Assembly (NCBI GenBank): GCA_002337455.1
Contig: DDGC01000006.1
Location: forward strand, 1-64,000
From: Rhizobiales bacterium UBA1912
Lineage (GTDB): Bacteria; Pseudomonadota; Alphaproteobacteria; Rhizobiales; Devosiaceae
Direction of reading: 5' to 3'
Length of the DNA: 64,000 bases
The translations under genes and the position numbers were made by a program. Each line of letters begins with the position of its first letter. Position 1 is the first letter of the stretch. Positions 35,007 through 43,858 of this stretch are shown piece by piece. Under the pieces are notes generated by a model. The model saw only the letters and a program-made list of their open reading frames with translations. It ran no database searches and was not told the origin of the DNA.

Positions 35007-35462
35007 ATGGGAACTTTTCCGCGTCAGGGAGAACGGGTTTTGGATATCAGAAAGATAAATGACCGCATGAGCGTTTCGGGGCAGATCCTGCCTTCCGATA
35101 TCGAGACGATCAAACAAGCGGGCTTTGTCTCGATCATCAACAACCGTCCCGACGGCGAGGCGCCAGACCAACCGGCAAGCGCCCAGATCGCGGAAGCCGC
35201 GCAGGCTGCGGGCCTTGGCTATTACGAAATTCCCATGGGCCGGGAAGGTGTGACCCCCGATATGGTGGCTGCCACCCGGACGGCGCTCGAAGAGAGCGAC
35301 GGACCCGTGTTTGCGTTTTGCCGTTCGGGCACGCGCTCGACGACACTTTGGGCGCTCAGCCAGGCGGGCACCGACACGTCGGATGCGATCATCGATTCCG
35401 CTGCCAAGGCAGGCTACGACATGAGCCACCTGACCGCGCATCTGGACAAGCCGATCTCCTGA
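35007..35462 (+). CDS. TIGR01244-family phosphatase/sulfur-transferase-like protein
   Basis: About 151 residues resembling the stand-alone N-terminal domain of beta-lactamase-hydrolase (Blh) proteins. It contains INNRPDGE and the cysteine loop FCRSGTRS, a rhodanese/dual-specificity-phosphatase-type P-loop with catalytic Cys and Arg. Related proteins in alphaproteobacteria are linked to sulfide or biofilm responses, with activity unsettled. ATG 35007 is used; a TTG at about 35040 is possible because conserved sequence starts at DIRKIN. Confidence 0.8.
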   Translation: MGTFPRQGERVLDIRKINDRMSVSGQILPSDIETIKQAGFVSIINNRPDGEAPDQPASAQIAEAAQAAGLGYYEIPMGREGVTPDMVAATRTALEESDGPVFAFCRSGTRSTTLWALSQAGTDTSDAIIDSAAKAGYDMSHLTAHLDKPIS

Positions 35463-35604
35463 CCGCACCGGTCGGGGAGGGGCTTTCCCTTTTGGCATAG
35501 TATCTTGTCCGGCCGTGCACCGGCCGGTCTCAGTGACGGCAACACGATCTGCGGGCGCGTACTCCCATGCGTCCCGACACGCTCTAGCAGGGGGTTTCCA
35601 ATCC

Positions 35605-38600
35605 ATGGCCATCAAGAAAATTCTCGTCGCCAACCGCTCCGAGATTGCGATCCGGGTGTTCCGGGCTGCCAATGAGCTGGGGCTGAAAACGGTCGCTGTG
35701 TTTGCCGAAGAGGACAAACTGGCGCTGCACCGGTTCAAGGCAGACGAGGCCTATCTGATCGGGCAAGGCAAAGGGCCGGTGGAAGCCTATCTCCAGATCG
35801 ATGAATACATTCGCGTGGCGCGGATTTCGGGGGCCGATGCGATCCATCCCGGCTACGGGCTGTTGTCGGAAAGCCCCGAATTTGCCGATGCATGCGAAGA
35901 TGCTGGGATCATCTTTATCGGCCCCAAGGCGCAGACGATGCGCGATCTGGGCAACAAGGTTGCCGCCCGCAACATGGCGATCAAGGCGGGTGTGCCCGTG
36001 GTGCCAGCCACCGAGCCACTGCCCGACGATCTCGACGAGGTCGCGAAAATGGCGGACGCTATCGGCTATCCGCTGATGCTCAAGGCGAGCTGGGGTGGCG
36101 GCGGGCGCGGCATGCGGCGCATAACCGACCCCAAGCAGTTGCGGTCCGAAGTGTCGGAAGGCAAGCGCGAGGCCAAGGCCGCGTTCGGCAAGGACGAGAT
36201 GTATCTCGAAAAGCTCGTCGAAAAGGCGCGTCACGTCGAGGTGCAGTTGCTCGGTGACGATCACGGCAATCTCGTGCATCTGTTCGAGCGCGACTGCTCG
36301 GTGCAGCGGCGCAATCAGAAGGTGGTCGAGCGCGCGCCCGCGCCCTACCTCTCCGAAGAAACACGCAAGGCGCTGACCGATGCGGCGCTAAAACTGGGCA
36401 ATGAAGCCAGCTATCGTTGCGCAGGCACTGTCGAGTTCCTGATGGATGCCGAGACTGATGATTTCTACTTCATAGAGGTCAATCCGCGCATTCAGGTCGA
36501 GCATACGGTGACCGAAGAGGTCACCGGCATCGATATCGTCAAAGCGCAGATCAAGGTGATGGACGGGGCAGTGATTGGCACGCCTGCATCGGGGGTGCCT
36601 GAGCAGAAAGACATCGTTTTGCACGGTCATGCCCTGCAATGCCGCGTGACCACAGAAGACCCTGAAGAAAACTTCATTCCCGATTACGGGCGGATCACCG
36701 CGTACCGTGGTGCAACCGGGTTTGGGGTGCGACTCGATGGCGGCACTGCCTATTCTGGCGCGATCATCACGCGGTTCTACGATCCGTTGCTGGAAAAAGT
36801 GACCTGCTGGGCGCCGACGCCCGAAGAAGCAATTGCGCGGATGGACCGGGCGCTGCGCGAGTTCCGCATTCGCGGCGTATCGACAAATCTGGCGTTTCTC
36901 GAAAACATCATCTCGCACCCCAAATTCCGCGACAATACCTATACGACGCGGTTCATCGACACGACGCCCGAGCTGTTCGATATCGAAAAGCGCAAGGACC
37001 GGGCGACCAAGCTTCTGACCTATATTGCCGATGTGACGGTGAATGGTCATCCCGAAGTGCGCGACCGGCCAAGGCCGCCGGCCAACGCCGCAGCGCCGGT
37101 GGTTCCCGAATACCCCCCGCTCCCCGTGGTCGAGGGCAGCCGGCAGGTTCTTGAGCGCGATGGCGCCAGGGGGTTGGCCGACTGGATGAAGGCGCAATCT
37201 CGCGTGCTGTTTACCGATACGACGATGCGCGACGGGCACCAGAGCCTTCTGGCGACCCGCATGCGCACGTTTGATATGGAAAAGATTGCCAAGGCCTACT
37301 CGCGGGGCCTGCCGGATCTGTTCTCGCTCGAATGCTGGGGTGGGGCGACGTTCGACGTTTCCATGCGGTTCTTGAACGAAGATCCCTGGGAGCGGCTGAA
37401 AAAGATCCGCGAGGGCGCACCGAACATTCTGACCCAGATGCTGCTGCGCGGCGCCAATGGGGTGGGCTACACCAATTATCCCGATAACGTCGTGCAGTTC
37501 TTCGTCAAGAAGGCGGCCGAAGGCGGGATCGATATTTTTCGGGTGTTCGATTGCCTCAACTGGGTCGAGAACATGCGGGTCGCCATGGATGCGGTGATCG
37601 AGAGCGGCAAGGTGTGCGAGGGTGTTGTCTGCTATACAGGCGATATGCTCGACCCCGACCGGGCCAAGTATGATCTCAAATATTATGTCGGGCTGGCCAA
37701 GGAGCTCGAAGCGGCGGGCGCGCATGTGCTGGGCATCAAGGACATGGCCGGAGTGATGAAAGCCCCGGCGGCAAAGAAGCTGTTCGCGACGCTAAAGCAA
37801 GAGATCGGGCTGCCGATCCATTTCCACACACACGATACGTCGGGCGCTTCGGCGGCGACGGTGCTGGCGGCCTGCGAGGCCGGTGTCGATGCGGTGGATG
37901 CAGCGATGGATTCGTTTTCGGGCACGACAAGCCAGCCCACGCTGGGGTCGCTTGTTGCGGCGCTCGAGGGGACCGAGCGCGATGCGCAGCTTTCGCCCAA
38001 GGCGATCCGGGAAATCTCGTTTTATTGGGAAGCCGTGCGCACGCAGTACCGGGCCTTCGAGAGCGATCTCAAGGGTGGGGCGTCAGAAGTTTATCTGCAC
38101 GAAATGCCCGGCGGGCAGTTCACCAACCTGAAAGAACAAGCCCGCTCGATGGGACTGGAAACCCGCTGGCATGAGGTCGCGCAGACCTATGCCGACGTCA
38201 ACCAGATGTTCGGCGATATCGTCAAGGTGACGCCGAGCTCCAAGGTGGTGGGCGATATGGCGCTGGCCATGGTGTCTTCGGGCCTCAAGCGGGCCGACGT
38301 CGAAAATCCCGATAAGGACGTATCGTTTCCAGATTCGGTTATCGGGTTCTTTGCCGGCGATCTGGGCCAGCCAACGGGCGGTTTCCCCGAGGCGCTGCAA
38401 AAGAAGGTCCTGAAGGGCAAGAAGGCGCTGACCGAGCGGCCTGGCAAGGGCCTTGCGCCGGCCGACCTCGAAGACGAGCGCAAGAAAGCCGAAGAGGTGT
38501 CGGGCATGGAAATCGATGATTTCCGGCTCGCCTCGTATCTGATGTACCCGAAAGTGTTCGCCGAGTTCGCCAAGGCCCAGGACCTTTACGGACCGACCGA

Positions 38601-39045
38601 AGTGCTGCCTACGCCTGTCTATTTTTATGGGCTCAATCCGGCCGATGAAATTCTCGTCGATCTGGAAAAGGGCAAGACCATGGTGGTCCAGTTCCTCGGC
38701 CAGTCGGAAACCAATGAAAAGGGCATGGTGCGGGTGTTCTTCGACCTCAACGGTCAGCCCCGCGCCGTGGCGGTACCGGACCGGCTAAAGGCCGGGGATA
38801 TCGTTGCCCGCCCCAAAGCGGCCGCTGGCGACGCCAAGCAGGTGGGCGCACCCATGCCGGGGGTCATCTCGGCACTGGCCGTCAAGGCGGGCCAGAAAGT
38901 TGCAGCGGGCGACGTGTTGCTTTCGATCGAGGCGATGAAGATGGAAACGGCACTGCACGCTGAAGCGGACGGCACGGTGGCCGAAGTTCTCGTCAAGCCG
39001 GGCGATCAGATCGATGCCAAGGACTTGTTGATCCGCCTCGAATAG
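35605..39045 (+). CDS. pyc: Pyruvate carboxylase
   Basis: 1146 residues, the full single-chain length. It has biotin carboxylase (about 1-460), carboxyltransferase with the LFTDTTMRDGHQSLLATR motif (about 530-830), an allosteric/tetramer region and a C-terminal biotin carrier domain with the biotinylated Lys1112 in EAMKMET. It carboxylates pyruvate to oxaloacetate to refill the citric-acid cycle, together with fumC in this window. ATG 35605 follows AGGGGG and gives the family-typical N terminus AIKKILVANRSEIA; the longer frame to 35515 is rejected. Confidence 0.97.
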   Translation: MAIKKILVANRSEIAIRVFRAANELGLKTVAVFAEEDKLALHRFKADEAYLIGQGKGPVEAYLQIDEYIRVARISGADAIHPGYGLLSESPEFADACEDAGIIFIGPKAQTMRDLGNKVAARNMAIKAGVPVVPATEPLPDDLDEVAKMADAIGYPLMLKASWGGGGRGMRRITDPKQLRSEVSEGKREAKAAFGKDEMYLEKLVEKARHVEVQLLGDDHGNLVHLFERDCSVQRRNQKVVERAPAPYLSEETRKALTDAALKLGNEASYRCAGTVEFLMDAETDDFYFIEVNPRIQVEHTVTEEVTGIDIVKAQIKVMDGAVIGTPASGVPEQKDIVLHGHALQCRVTTEDPEENFIPDYGRITAYRGATGFGVRLDGGTAYSGAIITRFYDPLLEKVTCWAPTPEEAIARMDRALREFRIRGVSTNLAFLENIISHPKFRDNTYTTRFIDTTPELFDIEKRKDRATKLLTYIADVTVNGHPEVRDRPRPPANAAAPVVPEYPPLPVVEGSRQVLERDGARGLADWMKAQSRVLFTDTTMRDGHQSLLATRMRTFDMEKIAKAYSRGLPDLFSLECWGGATFDVSMRFLNEDPWERLKKIREGAPNILTQMLLRGANGVGYTNYPDNVVQFFVKKAAEGGIDIFRVFDCLNWVENMRVAMDAVIESGKVCEGVVCYTGDMLDPDRAKYDLKYYVGLAKELEAAGAHVLGIKDMAGVMKAPAAKKLFATLKQEIGLPIHFHTHDTSGASAATVLAACEAGVDAVDAAMDSFSGTTSQPTLGSLVAALEGTERDAQLSPKAIREISFYWEAVRTQYRAFESDLKGGASEVYLHEMPGGQFTNLKEQARSMGLETRWHEVAQTYADVNQMFGDIVKVTPSSKVVGDMALAMVSSGLKRADVENPDKDVSFPDSVIGFFAGDLGQPTGGFPEALQKKVLKGKKALTERPGKGLAPADLEDERKKAEEVSGMEIDDFRLASYLMYPKVFAEFAKAQDLYGPTEVLPTPVYFYGLNPADEILVDLEKGKTMVVQFLGQSETNEKGMVRVFFDLNGQPRAVAVPDRLKAGDIVARPKAAAGDAKQVGAPMPGVISALAVKAGQKVAAGDVLLSIEAMKMETALHAEADGTVAEVLVKPGDQIDAKDLLIRLE

Positions 39046-39148
39046 GCACGCACGCTCCCGGCCAAGAAAAAAGACGGCGCGGAAGATCCGGGCCGTCCGA
39101 GGCAAAGGGGAGGAGATCAATCATAAAAGTCCGGGGAGTCCCGGAAGG

Positions 39149-39182
39149 GGCGGCCCGCACCGGAAAGGATGCGCGGGCCGCC
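39149..39182. terminator. GC-rich hairpin between pyc and the DUF3309 gene
   Basis: A perfect 10-bp inverted repeat GGCGGCCCGC (39149-39158) / GCGGGCCGCC (39173-39182) with a 14-base loop in the gap between converging genes. No T-tract follows on either strand, so efficient intrinsic termination is uncertain. Confidence 0.5.
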
Positions 39183-39188
39183 AAAGAG

Positions 39189-39347
39189 CTAGATCGTGCC
39201 CATCAACATCAAGATGAGGACAACAACCAGAATGACACCAAGAATACCGGTGGGGCCATAGCCCCAGGCACGCGAATACCCCCAAGTGGGCAGGGCGCCA
39301 ATCAAAAGCAAAATCAAAATGATAATCAGAATTGTCGAGAGGCCCAT
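39189..39347 (-). CDS. DUF3309 small membrane protein
   Basis: A 52-residue protein found by translating the minus strand from ATG 39347 to TAG 39191-39189. It has two hydrophobic stretches (LIIILILLLIG and GILGVILVVVLILML) around a central LPTWGYSRAWGYGPTG, the recognisable pattern of the DUF3309 family. These proteins are widespread in alphaproteobacteria and some are induced by envelope or general stress, but function is unknown. It precedes a YkvA-family gene on the same strand only in the sense that both are transcribed leftward. Confidence 0.85.
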   Translation of the reverse strand: MGLSTILIIILILLLIGALPTWGYSRAWGYGPTGILGVILVVVLILMLMGTI

Positions 39348-39425
39348 TTTCAAATTCCCTCACTGTGACCATTATGGCGTGTAAAACTTACGTGAGGGGC
39401 AAATGGTTCCCGCAGACAATTTCTT

Positions 39426-39737
39426 TCACATCCGGCGGGCCGTTCCATCGATAATCGGGGCGTCGCGACGGGCACGAGCCGGCGCCGTCACCGGCAGGCG
39501 CGAAACGATCCAGCTTACGATCAGCGGCACCAGAATGATGTCGTCGATCCAACCCAATACCGGGATGAAATCGGCGATCAAATCGACGGGCCAGACCAGA
39601 TAGGCCGCGGCCGCTACGGTCGCGAACTTGAGATAGAGCGGGGTGCCCGGTGACCAGAAGGCCTTCCAGAGCAAGAACGCTTCCTTGCGAAACCGCAGGA
39701 AGCGAGGCAGCAGGAGGGAAGCGAGCATCTTTATCAT
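39426..39737 (-). CDS. YkvA/DUF1232 family membrane protein
   Basis: 103 residues with the DUF1232 signature YLVWPVDLIADFIPVLGWIDD flanked by hydrophobic helices, and a basic C terminus. The family is widespread and of unknown function. It lies upstream of the DUF3309 gene on the same strand with a 78-base gap; both are envelope-type small proteins and could share a stress promoter. Confidence 0.85.
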   Translation of the reverse strand: MIKMLASLLLPRFLRFRKEAFLLWKAFWSPGTPLYLKFATVAAAAYLVWPVDLIADFIPVLGWIDDIILVPLIVSWIVSRLPVTAPARARRDAPIIDGTARRM

Positions 39738-39774
39738 GGATTTTAGATAGGGATTGGTAGCAACCTTTCAAGGC

Positions 39775-39880
39775 TGCTGGAGCATTTCAGCGCTTCTTCG
39801 AATCGCTTCAATTGCTCGCAGTCGTGGCTTGGTCGCGCTTCCGAACCGGATAAGTGGTGCCACTTATCCTGGAAGCCCTC
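39775..39880. repeat. Dispersed intergenic repeat, family 2, with perfect 10-bp palindrome
   Basis: Contains GCTGGAGCATTTCA and CGCTTCCGAACC shared with 31973-32031 and 19503-19572. It ends in the perfect inverted repeat GGATAAGTGG-TG-CCACTTATCC (39848-39869). It is located between the YkvA gene and ispG; the palindrome could affect ispG transcription but is more simply part of the repeat. Confidence 0.55.
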
Positions 39881-39956
39881 TTGGTCGCACGGGGGCAACA
39901 TTGCGCTGATCTTTGTGAAGGCTTATGTGTTCGGCGAGAACAAAAGAGTACGGTTC

Positions 39957-41201
39957 ATGGCAGGTCCAGCACAGCGCAAAACCACAGTCGGGGTCGACGT
40001 CGGTGGGGTGATGGTCGGGGGCGGACACCCCATCGTCGTCCAGTCGATGACCAATACCGACACCGCCGATATTGATTCCACAGTAAGGCAGGTCGCGGCG
40101 CTGGCGCGGGCCGGCTCGGAGATCGTGCGCATCACGGTTGACCGCGACGAGGCCGCCGCTGCGGTGCCCCATATCCGCGACCGGCTGATGGTGCGCGGTG
40201 TCAACGTGCCGCTGGTGGGGGATTTCCACTATATCGGCCACAAGCTGTTGTCCGATCATCCGGCCTGCGCCGAGGCGTTGGCCAAATACCGGATCAATCC
40301 GGGTAATGTGGGGTTCAAGGACAAACGCGACAAACAGTTTTCCCAGATGATCGAGATTGCCAACCGACATGAAAAGCCGGTGCGGATCGGGGTCAACTGG
40401 GGGTCGCTCGACCAGGAATTGCTGACGGTTCTGATGGATGAGAACGCGGGTCGCACCGAGCCCTGGAGCGCAGCGCATGTGCAGCGTGAGGCGATTATCC
40501 GCTCGGCGATCCTTTCGGCCGAGAGGGCCGAAGATCTGGGCATGGGGCGCGACAAGATCATTCTTTCGACCAAAGTGTCGGACGTCCAGCAGCTAATCTC
40601 GGTCTATCAGGAACTGGCGGCGCGCTGCGATTATGCGCTCCATCTTGGGCTAACCGAAGCGGGGATGGGGTCCAAGGGTATCGTTGCGTCTTCGGCGGCG
40701 CTGGGCATTCTGCTGCAGCAGGGGATTGGCGACACGATCCGCATTTCGCTGACGCCCGAGCCGGGCGGCGACCGGACGCTGGAGGTCAAGGTGGCGCAGG
40801 AACTGCTCCAGACCATGGGGTTCCGCCAGTTCGTGCCGGTGGTTGCCGCGTGTCCGGGCTGTGGGCGGACCACATCGACGACGTTCCAGACGCTGGCCAA
40901 GGACATTCAGGACCATCTCTCGACCTCGATGCCTGAATGGCGCGAGAAATATCCTGGTGTCGAGGCGATGAGCGTTGCCGTGATGGGCTGCATCGTCAAC
41001 GGGCCGGGGGAATCCAAACACGCCGATATCGGCATTTCGCTGCCCGGGACCGGGGAAACACCATCGGCGCCGGTGTTTATCGAGGGCCAGAAGGTCACGA
41101 CGCTCAAAGGGGCGGACGTGGCCGACCAGTTCAAGCGCATGGTCGCCGACTATATCGAGAACCGCTTTGGGGCGGGACGGGCCAAGCCGGCGGCGGAATG
41201 A
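39957..41201 (+). CDS. ispG: 4-hydroxy-3-methylbut-2-en-1-yl diphosphate synthase (flavodoxin)
   Basis: 414 residues of IspG/GcpE, which uses a [4Fe-4S] cluster to form HMBPP in the methylerythritol phosphate pathway. The N-terminal TIM-barrel part begins KTTVGVDVGGVMVGGGHPIVVQSM. The cluster cysteines are in CPGCGRTTS and in MGCIVNGPGE. ATG 39957 preceded by AAGAG is preferred over GTG 39915. The farnesyl diphosphate synthase ispA lies 500 bases downstream on the other strand, so two isoprenoid steps are clustered. Confidence 0.96.
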   Translation: MAGPAQRKTTVGVDVGGVMVGGGHPIVVQSMTNTDTADIDSTVRQVAALARAGSEIVRITVDRDEAAAAVPHIRDRLMVRGVNVPLVGDFHYIGHKLLSDHPACAEALAKYRINPGNVGFKDKRDKQFSQMIEIANRHEKPVRIGVNWGSLDQELLTVLMDENAGRTEPWSAAHVQREAIIRSAILSAERAEDLGMGRDKIILSTKVSDVQQLISVYQELAARCDYALHLGLTEAGMGSKGIVASSAALGILLQQGIGDTIRISLTPEPGGDRTLEVKVAQELLQTMGFRQFVPVVAACPGCGRTTSTTFQTLAKDIQDHLSTSMPEWREKYPGVEAMSVAVMGCIVNGPGESKHADIGISLPGTGETPSAPVFIEGQKVTTLKGADVADQFKRMVADYIENRFGAGRAKPAAE

Positions 41202-41219
41202 AGGCTATTGGAGGATGAG

Positions 41220-41720
41220 ATGAGGATAGTTTTTTCCACGGTATTGATTACAGCGTTGTCTGCCACCTCTGTCGCCGCCCAAACTGACGTTTCTAGTCGC
41301 GCGACCGTGTTTTCTGGGCCTTACGTAGCCGAGGTCGTACGGGTAATCGATGGCGATACGATAGAAGTCAGCGTGGCCCTGTGGCCCGGGCTCAGGGCAG
41401 AATATGCAGTTAGAGTTGCGGGAATCGATGCCCCGGAACTTCTACGTCCAGATTGTGAGGATGAGCGCCAATGGGCGGAGCGAGCGCAAGCGCAAGCCGC
41501 GAGCCTATATTCGGTAGGTCTTGAGGTGCGCCTAGAGAATGTTCGCTACGACTCATTTGCAGGACGCGTCATAGCAGATGTAAGGCGTTTCCGATCGGAT
41601 CGCTGGCTGCAGTTTTCGGATGAGATGCTTGAACGGCAGATGGCTGTGGAATGGCATCCCGGTCAGGATACGGTTGCCTGGTGTCTCCTGGCGCAGGAAA
41701 ATGGCGCTCCGGGTACTTAG
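41220..41720 (+). CDS. Secreted thermonuclease-like (SNase) protein
   Basis: 166 residues with a Sec signal peptide (cleavage near SVAAQ) and a staphylococcal-nuclease fold. RVIDGDTIEV carries the calcium-binding Asp, and YAVRVAGIDAPEL the Arg and following residues; a later Arg in FAGRVIADV corresponds to the third catalytic position. It may cleave extracellular or periplasmic nucleic acid. ATG 41220 has GGAGG in good position, so the upstream TTG at 41208 is rejected. The last four bases overlap the convergent ispA. Confidence 0.85.
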   Translation: MRIVFSTVLITALSATSVAAQTDVSSRATVFSGPYVAEVVRVIDGDTIEVSVALWPGLRAEYAVRVAGIDAPELLRPDCEDERQWAERAQAQAASLYSVGLEVRLENVRYDSFAGRVIADVRRFRSDRWLQFSDEMLERQMAVEWHPGQDTVAWCLLAQENGAPGT

Positions 41721-42607
41721 CTCTTTCGCTCGGCAAAGTGCCCGATCAGCCTGCGCAGAAGGTTGGCCTCGCCGCCGAAATCCTCAAGTGCTTCGAGCCC
41801 GTCAGCGACGGCCCTGTTGAGTACGGCTCGCGCCTCCTCGACTCCACGTCGGGCAACGATCGTCGATTTGTTTTGCGCCACATCCTTGCCGGCGGTCTTG
41901 CCCAGCGCGTCGGAGGTGGCGGTGACGTCGAGGATGTCGTCGGCGATCTGGAAGGCGAGGCCGGCGGCGGTGCCGAAGCGGATCAGTTCGGCCCGCTGGG
42001 CGGGGGTGGCGTTGGCGAGGATGGCCCCCATTTCCACGCCCGCCCGGATCAGCGCGCCGGTCTTTTTGGCCTGCATCTGGAAGATGGCGTCCTCATCGAG
42101 CACCGTGGTTTCGCCCTCGATATCGAGGACCTGGCCACCCACCATGCCCGTGGGGCCGGCGGCATTGGCCAGGGTCAAAACCAGTTCGGCGCGGATGGCG
42201 GGGTCGGGATGGGTGCGCGGATCGGACAACAGCGCGAAGGCCTCGGTCAGGAGCGCGTCACCGGCAAGGATAGCCAGGGCCGGATCGAAGGCCTTCCAGA
42301 CAGTGGGTTTGCCGCGGCGCAGCTCGTCATTGTCCATGTCGGGCAGATCGTCATGGACGAGGGAATAGGAGTGGACCATTTCGAGCGCCGCGCCCGCCGC
42401 CAGGCTCTTTTCATGCGGCACATCAAGCAGCGAAGCGGAAAGACGCACGAGGAACGGACGCAGCCGCTTGCCGCCGTCCAGCGCGCCATGCGCCATGGCG
42501 GCCAAAAGGCGCTCGGGGGCGGCGAGCGTTGCAATATGGGCGGCCAGAAACGTTTGGGTTTCGACGGCGCAATCGGCAAGCTGAGAATCGAATTGATCAT
42601 CGGTCAT
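41717..42607 (-). CDS. ispA: Polyprenyl (farnesyl) diphosphate synthase
   Basis: 296 residues, the length of short-chain trans-prenyltransferases. First Asp-rich motif DDLPDMDND, second DDILD, and GGKRLRP in the IPP-binding region. It condenses IPP with DMAPP/GPP to make farnesyl diphosphate for undecaprenyl, quinone and hopanoid routes. An in-frame ATG at 42637 would add ten residues; the shorter start is taken. It is divergent from mtgA, with 72 bases between starts. Confidence 0.94.
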   Translation of the reverse strand: MTDDQFDSQLADCAVETQTFLAAHIATLAAPERLLAAMAHGALDGGKRLRPFLVRLSASLLDVPHEKSLAAGAALEMVHSYSLVHDDLPDMDNDELRRGKPTVWKAFDPALAILAGDALLTEAFALLSDPRTHPDPAIRAELVLTLANAAGPTGMVGGQVLDIEGETTVLDEDAIFQMQAKKTGALIRAGVEMGAILANATPAQRAELIRFGTAAGLAFQIADDILDVTATSDALGKTAGKDVAQNKSTIVARRGVEEARAVLNRAVADGLEALEDFGGEANLLRRLIGHFAERKS

Positions 42608-42679
42608 GGCAAGATTTGCTAAAGCCTCCCTGTCCATTCTACAAGCGCGCTCGTTTGCGATTGAACCAGGAGGCGACAT

Positions 42680-43393
42680 TTGGCCAGACGGCGGAAAAAG
42701 CGGGGCTGGAAATCCTGGGTGGCGGTGCCGCTGATGCTGGCCGCGGCGCTGGTCGCCATTCCGCTGGTGCTGGTGCCGCTCTATTGGGTGGTGCCGCCGG
42801 TTTCGACCTTGATGATCGGACGCTATGTCACAGGGCAGCCTGTAACGCGGATATGGCGCGATCTCGACGAGATTTCCGATCGGCTCAAGACGGCGGTGGT
42901 GCTTTCGGAAGACTGGCAGTTCTGCAACCATCACGGAGTCAATGTCGCAGCGCTGCAGACTGAGATCGACAATTTCTTTGCGGGACGCGAGACGCGGGGC
43001 GCCTCTACCATCACCATGCAGGTGGCGCGGAACCTGTTTCTGACCAATTCGCGCTCGGTGGTGCGCAAGGCGATCGAAGTGCCGCTGGCCATGTACATCG
43101 ATCTTGTGTTGCCCAAGCAGAGGATCATGGAGATCTATCTCAACATTGCCGAATGGGGCCCCAACGGGGAGTTCGGCGTGGAGGCGGGTGCGCAGGCGGC
43201 GTTCGGGACGAGCGCTGAGAGCTTTCCATGGCAGCGCGCGACGCTGATGGCGGTGACGCTGCCCAATCCGCATGTGCGGCGGCCCGGCAACCCGACATCG
43301 GGGCTGGTTCGGGCGGCTGGAATCGTCGAGGCGAGGGTGCGGCAGTTTTCATCGAGCGCCGGGTGCCTGTTCGACGGGGCACCGGAGCTATGA
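42680..43393 (+). CDS. mtgA: Monofunctional biosynthetic peptidoglycan transglycosylase
   Basis: 237 residues: one N-terminal membrane anchor and a GT51 glycosyltransferase domain. The motifs VLSEDWQFCNHHGVN, RGASTITMQVARNLFL and KQRIMEIYLNIAEWG are the conserved GT51 boxes, including the catalytic Glu of the first. It polymerises lipid II glycans in the periplasm. Translation begins at TTG 42680, with AGGAGG six bases upstream. It shares its promoter region with ispA, whose product feeds undecaprenyl-phosphate synthesis. Confidence 0.94.
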   Translation: MARRRKKRGWKSWVAVPLMLAAALVAIPLVLVPLYWVVPPVSTLMIGRYVTGQPVTRIWRDLDEISDRLKTAVVLSEDWQFCNHHGVNVAALQTEIDNFFAGRETRGASTITMQVARNLFLTNSRSVVRKAIEVPLAMYIDLVLPKQRIMEIYLNIAEWGPNGEFGVEAGAQAAFGTSAESFPWQRATLMAVTLPNPHVRRPGNPTSGLVRAAGIVEARVRQFSSSAGCLFDGAPEL

Positions 43394-43549
43394 ATGCGTG
43401 CGATTTTCCTGATCGACGGACTAGCCAAGGCCCCGGTGATCCTGTATAGAGCGCCACGATCCCGATAGGGTAAAACGGTTTTGGCGTGACCGGCGCGGCA
43501 GAGTTCTATTGCCTGGGCAGGTTGCGCAGCATGAAAATGGAGTAGTCAA

Positions 43550-43732
43550 ATGGCAGTCCCCAAAAGGAAGACGACGCCGATGAAGCGCGGGTTCCGCCGT
43601 TCGGCCGATGCGCTTCAAGGCGCAGCATATGTTGAAGACAAGGACAGCGGCGAGCTTCGCCGTCCGCATCATGTCGATCTCAAATCCGGCATGTATCGCG
43701 GCCGTCAGATTATCGAGCCCAAGGGCAACTGA
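43550..43732 (+). CDS. rpmF: Large ribosomal subunit protein bL32
   Basis: 60 residues with the bL32 pattern AVPKRKTTPMKRGFRRSADAL. It is a basic component of the 50S subunit. GGAG precedes the ATG. No zinc-binding cysteine set is present, as usual for alphaproteobacterial L32. A clear intrinsic terminator follows, so it is transcribed alone or with a short upstream leader. Confidence 0.97.
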   Translation: MAVPKRKTTPMKRGFRRSADALQGAAYVEDKDSGELRRPHHVDLKSGMYRGRQIIEPKGN

Positions 43733-43795
43733 TTGCTTAAAGCTCTGGTGCTTTAGACCAAAGCGCCATTGACGGGCTTGCCCGTCCAGATTACG

Positions 43796-43825
43796 GCCAG
43801 TCCTTGAAAAAGGGCTGGCTTTTTT
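43796..43825 (+). terminator. Rho-independent terminator after rpmF
   Basis: A 10-bp stem GCCAGTCCTT (43796-43805) / AAGGGCTGGC (43810-43819), one G-T pair, 4-base loop, followed by six T (43820-43825). It ends rpmF transcription ahead of fumC. Confidence 0.88.
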
Positions 43826-43858
43826 ATTGGCCTGCATCCCAGCCACTGGAGGATTGTG

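Noticed and set aside
36388..37725. Long minus-strand frame of 445 codons opposite pyc
   Set aside because: An antisense shadow of pyruvate carboxylase; the translation shows no recognisable family.
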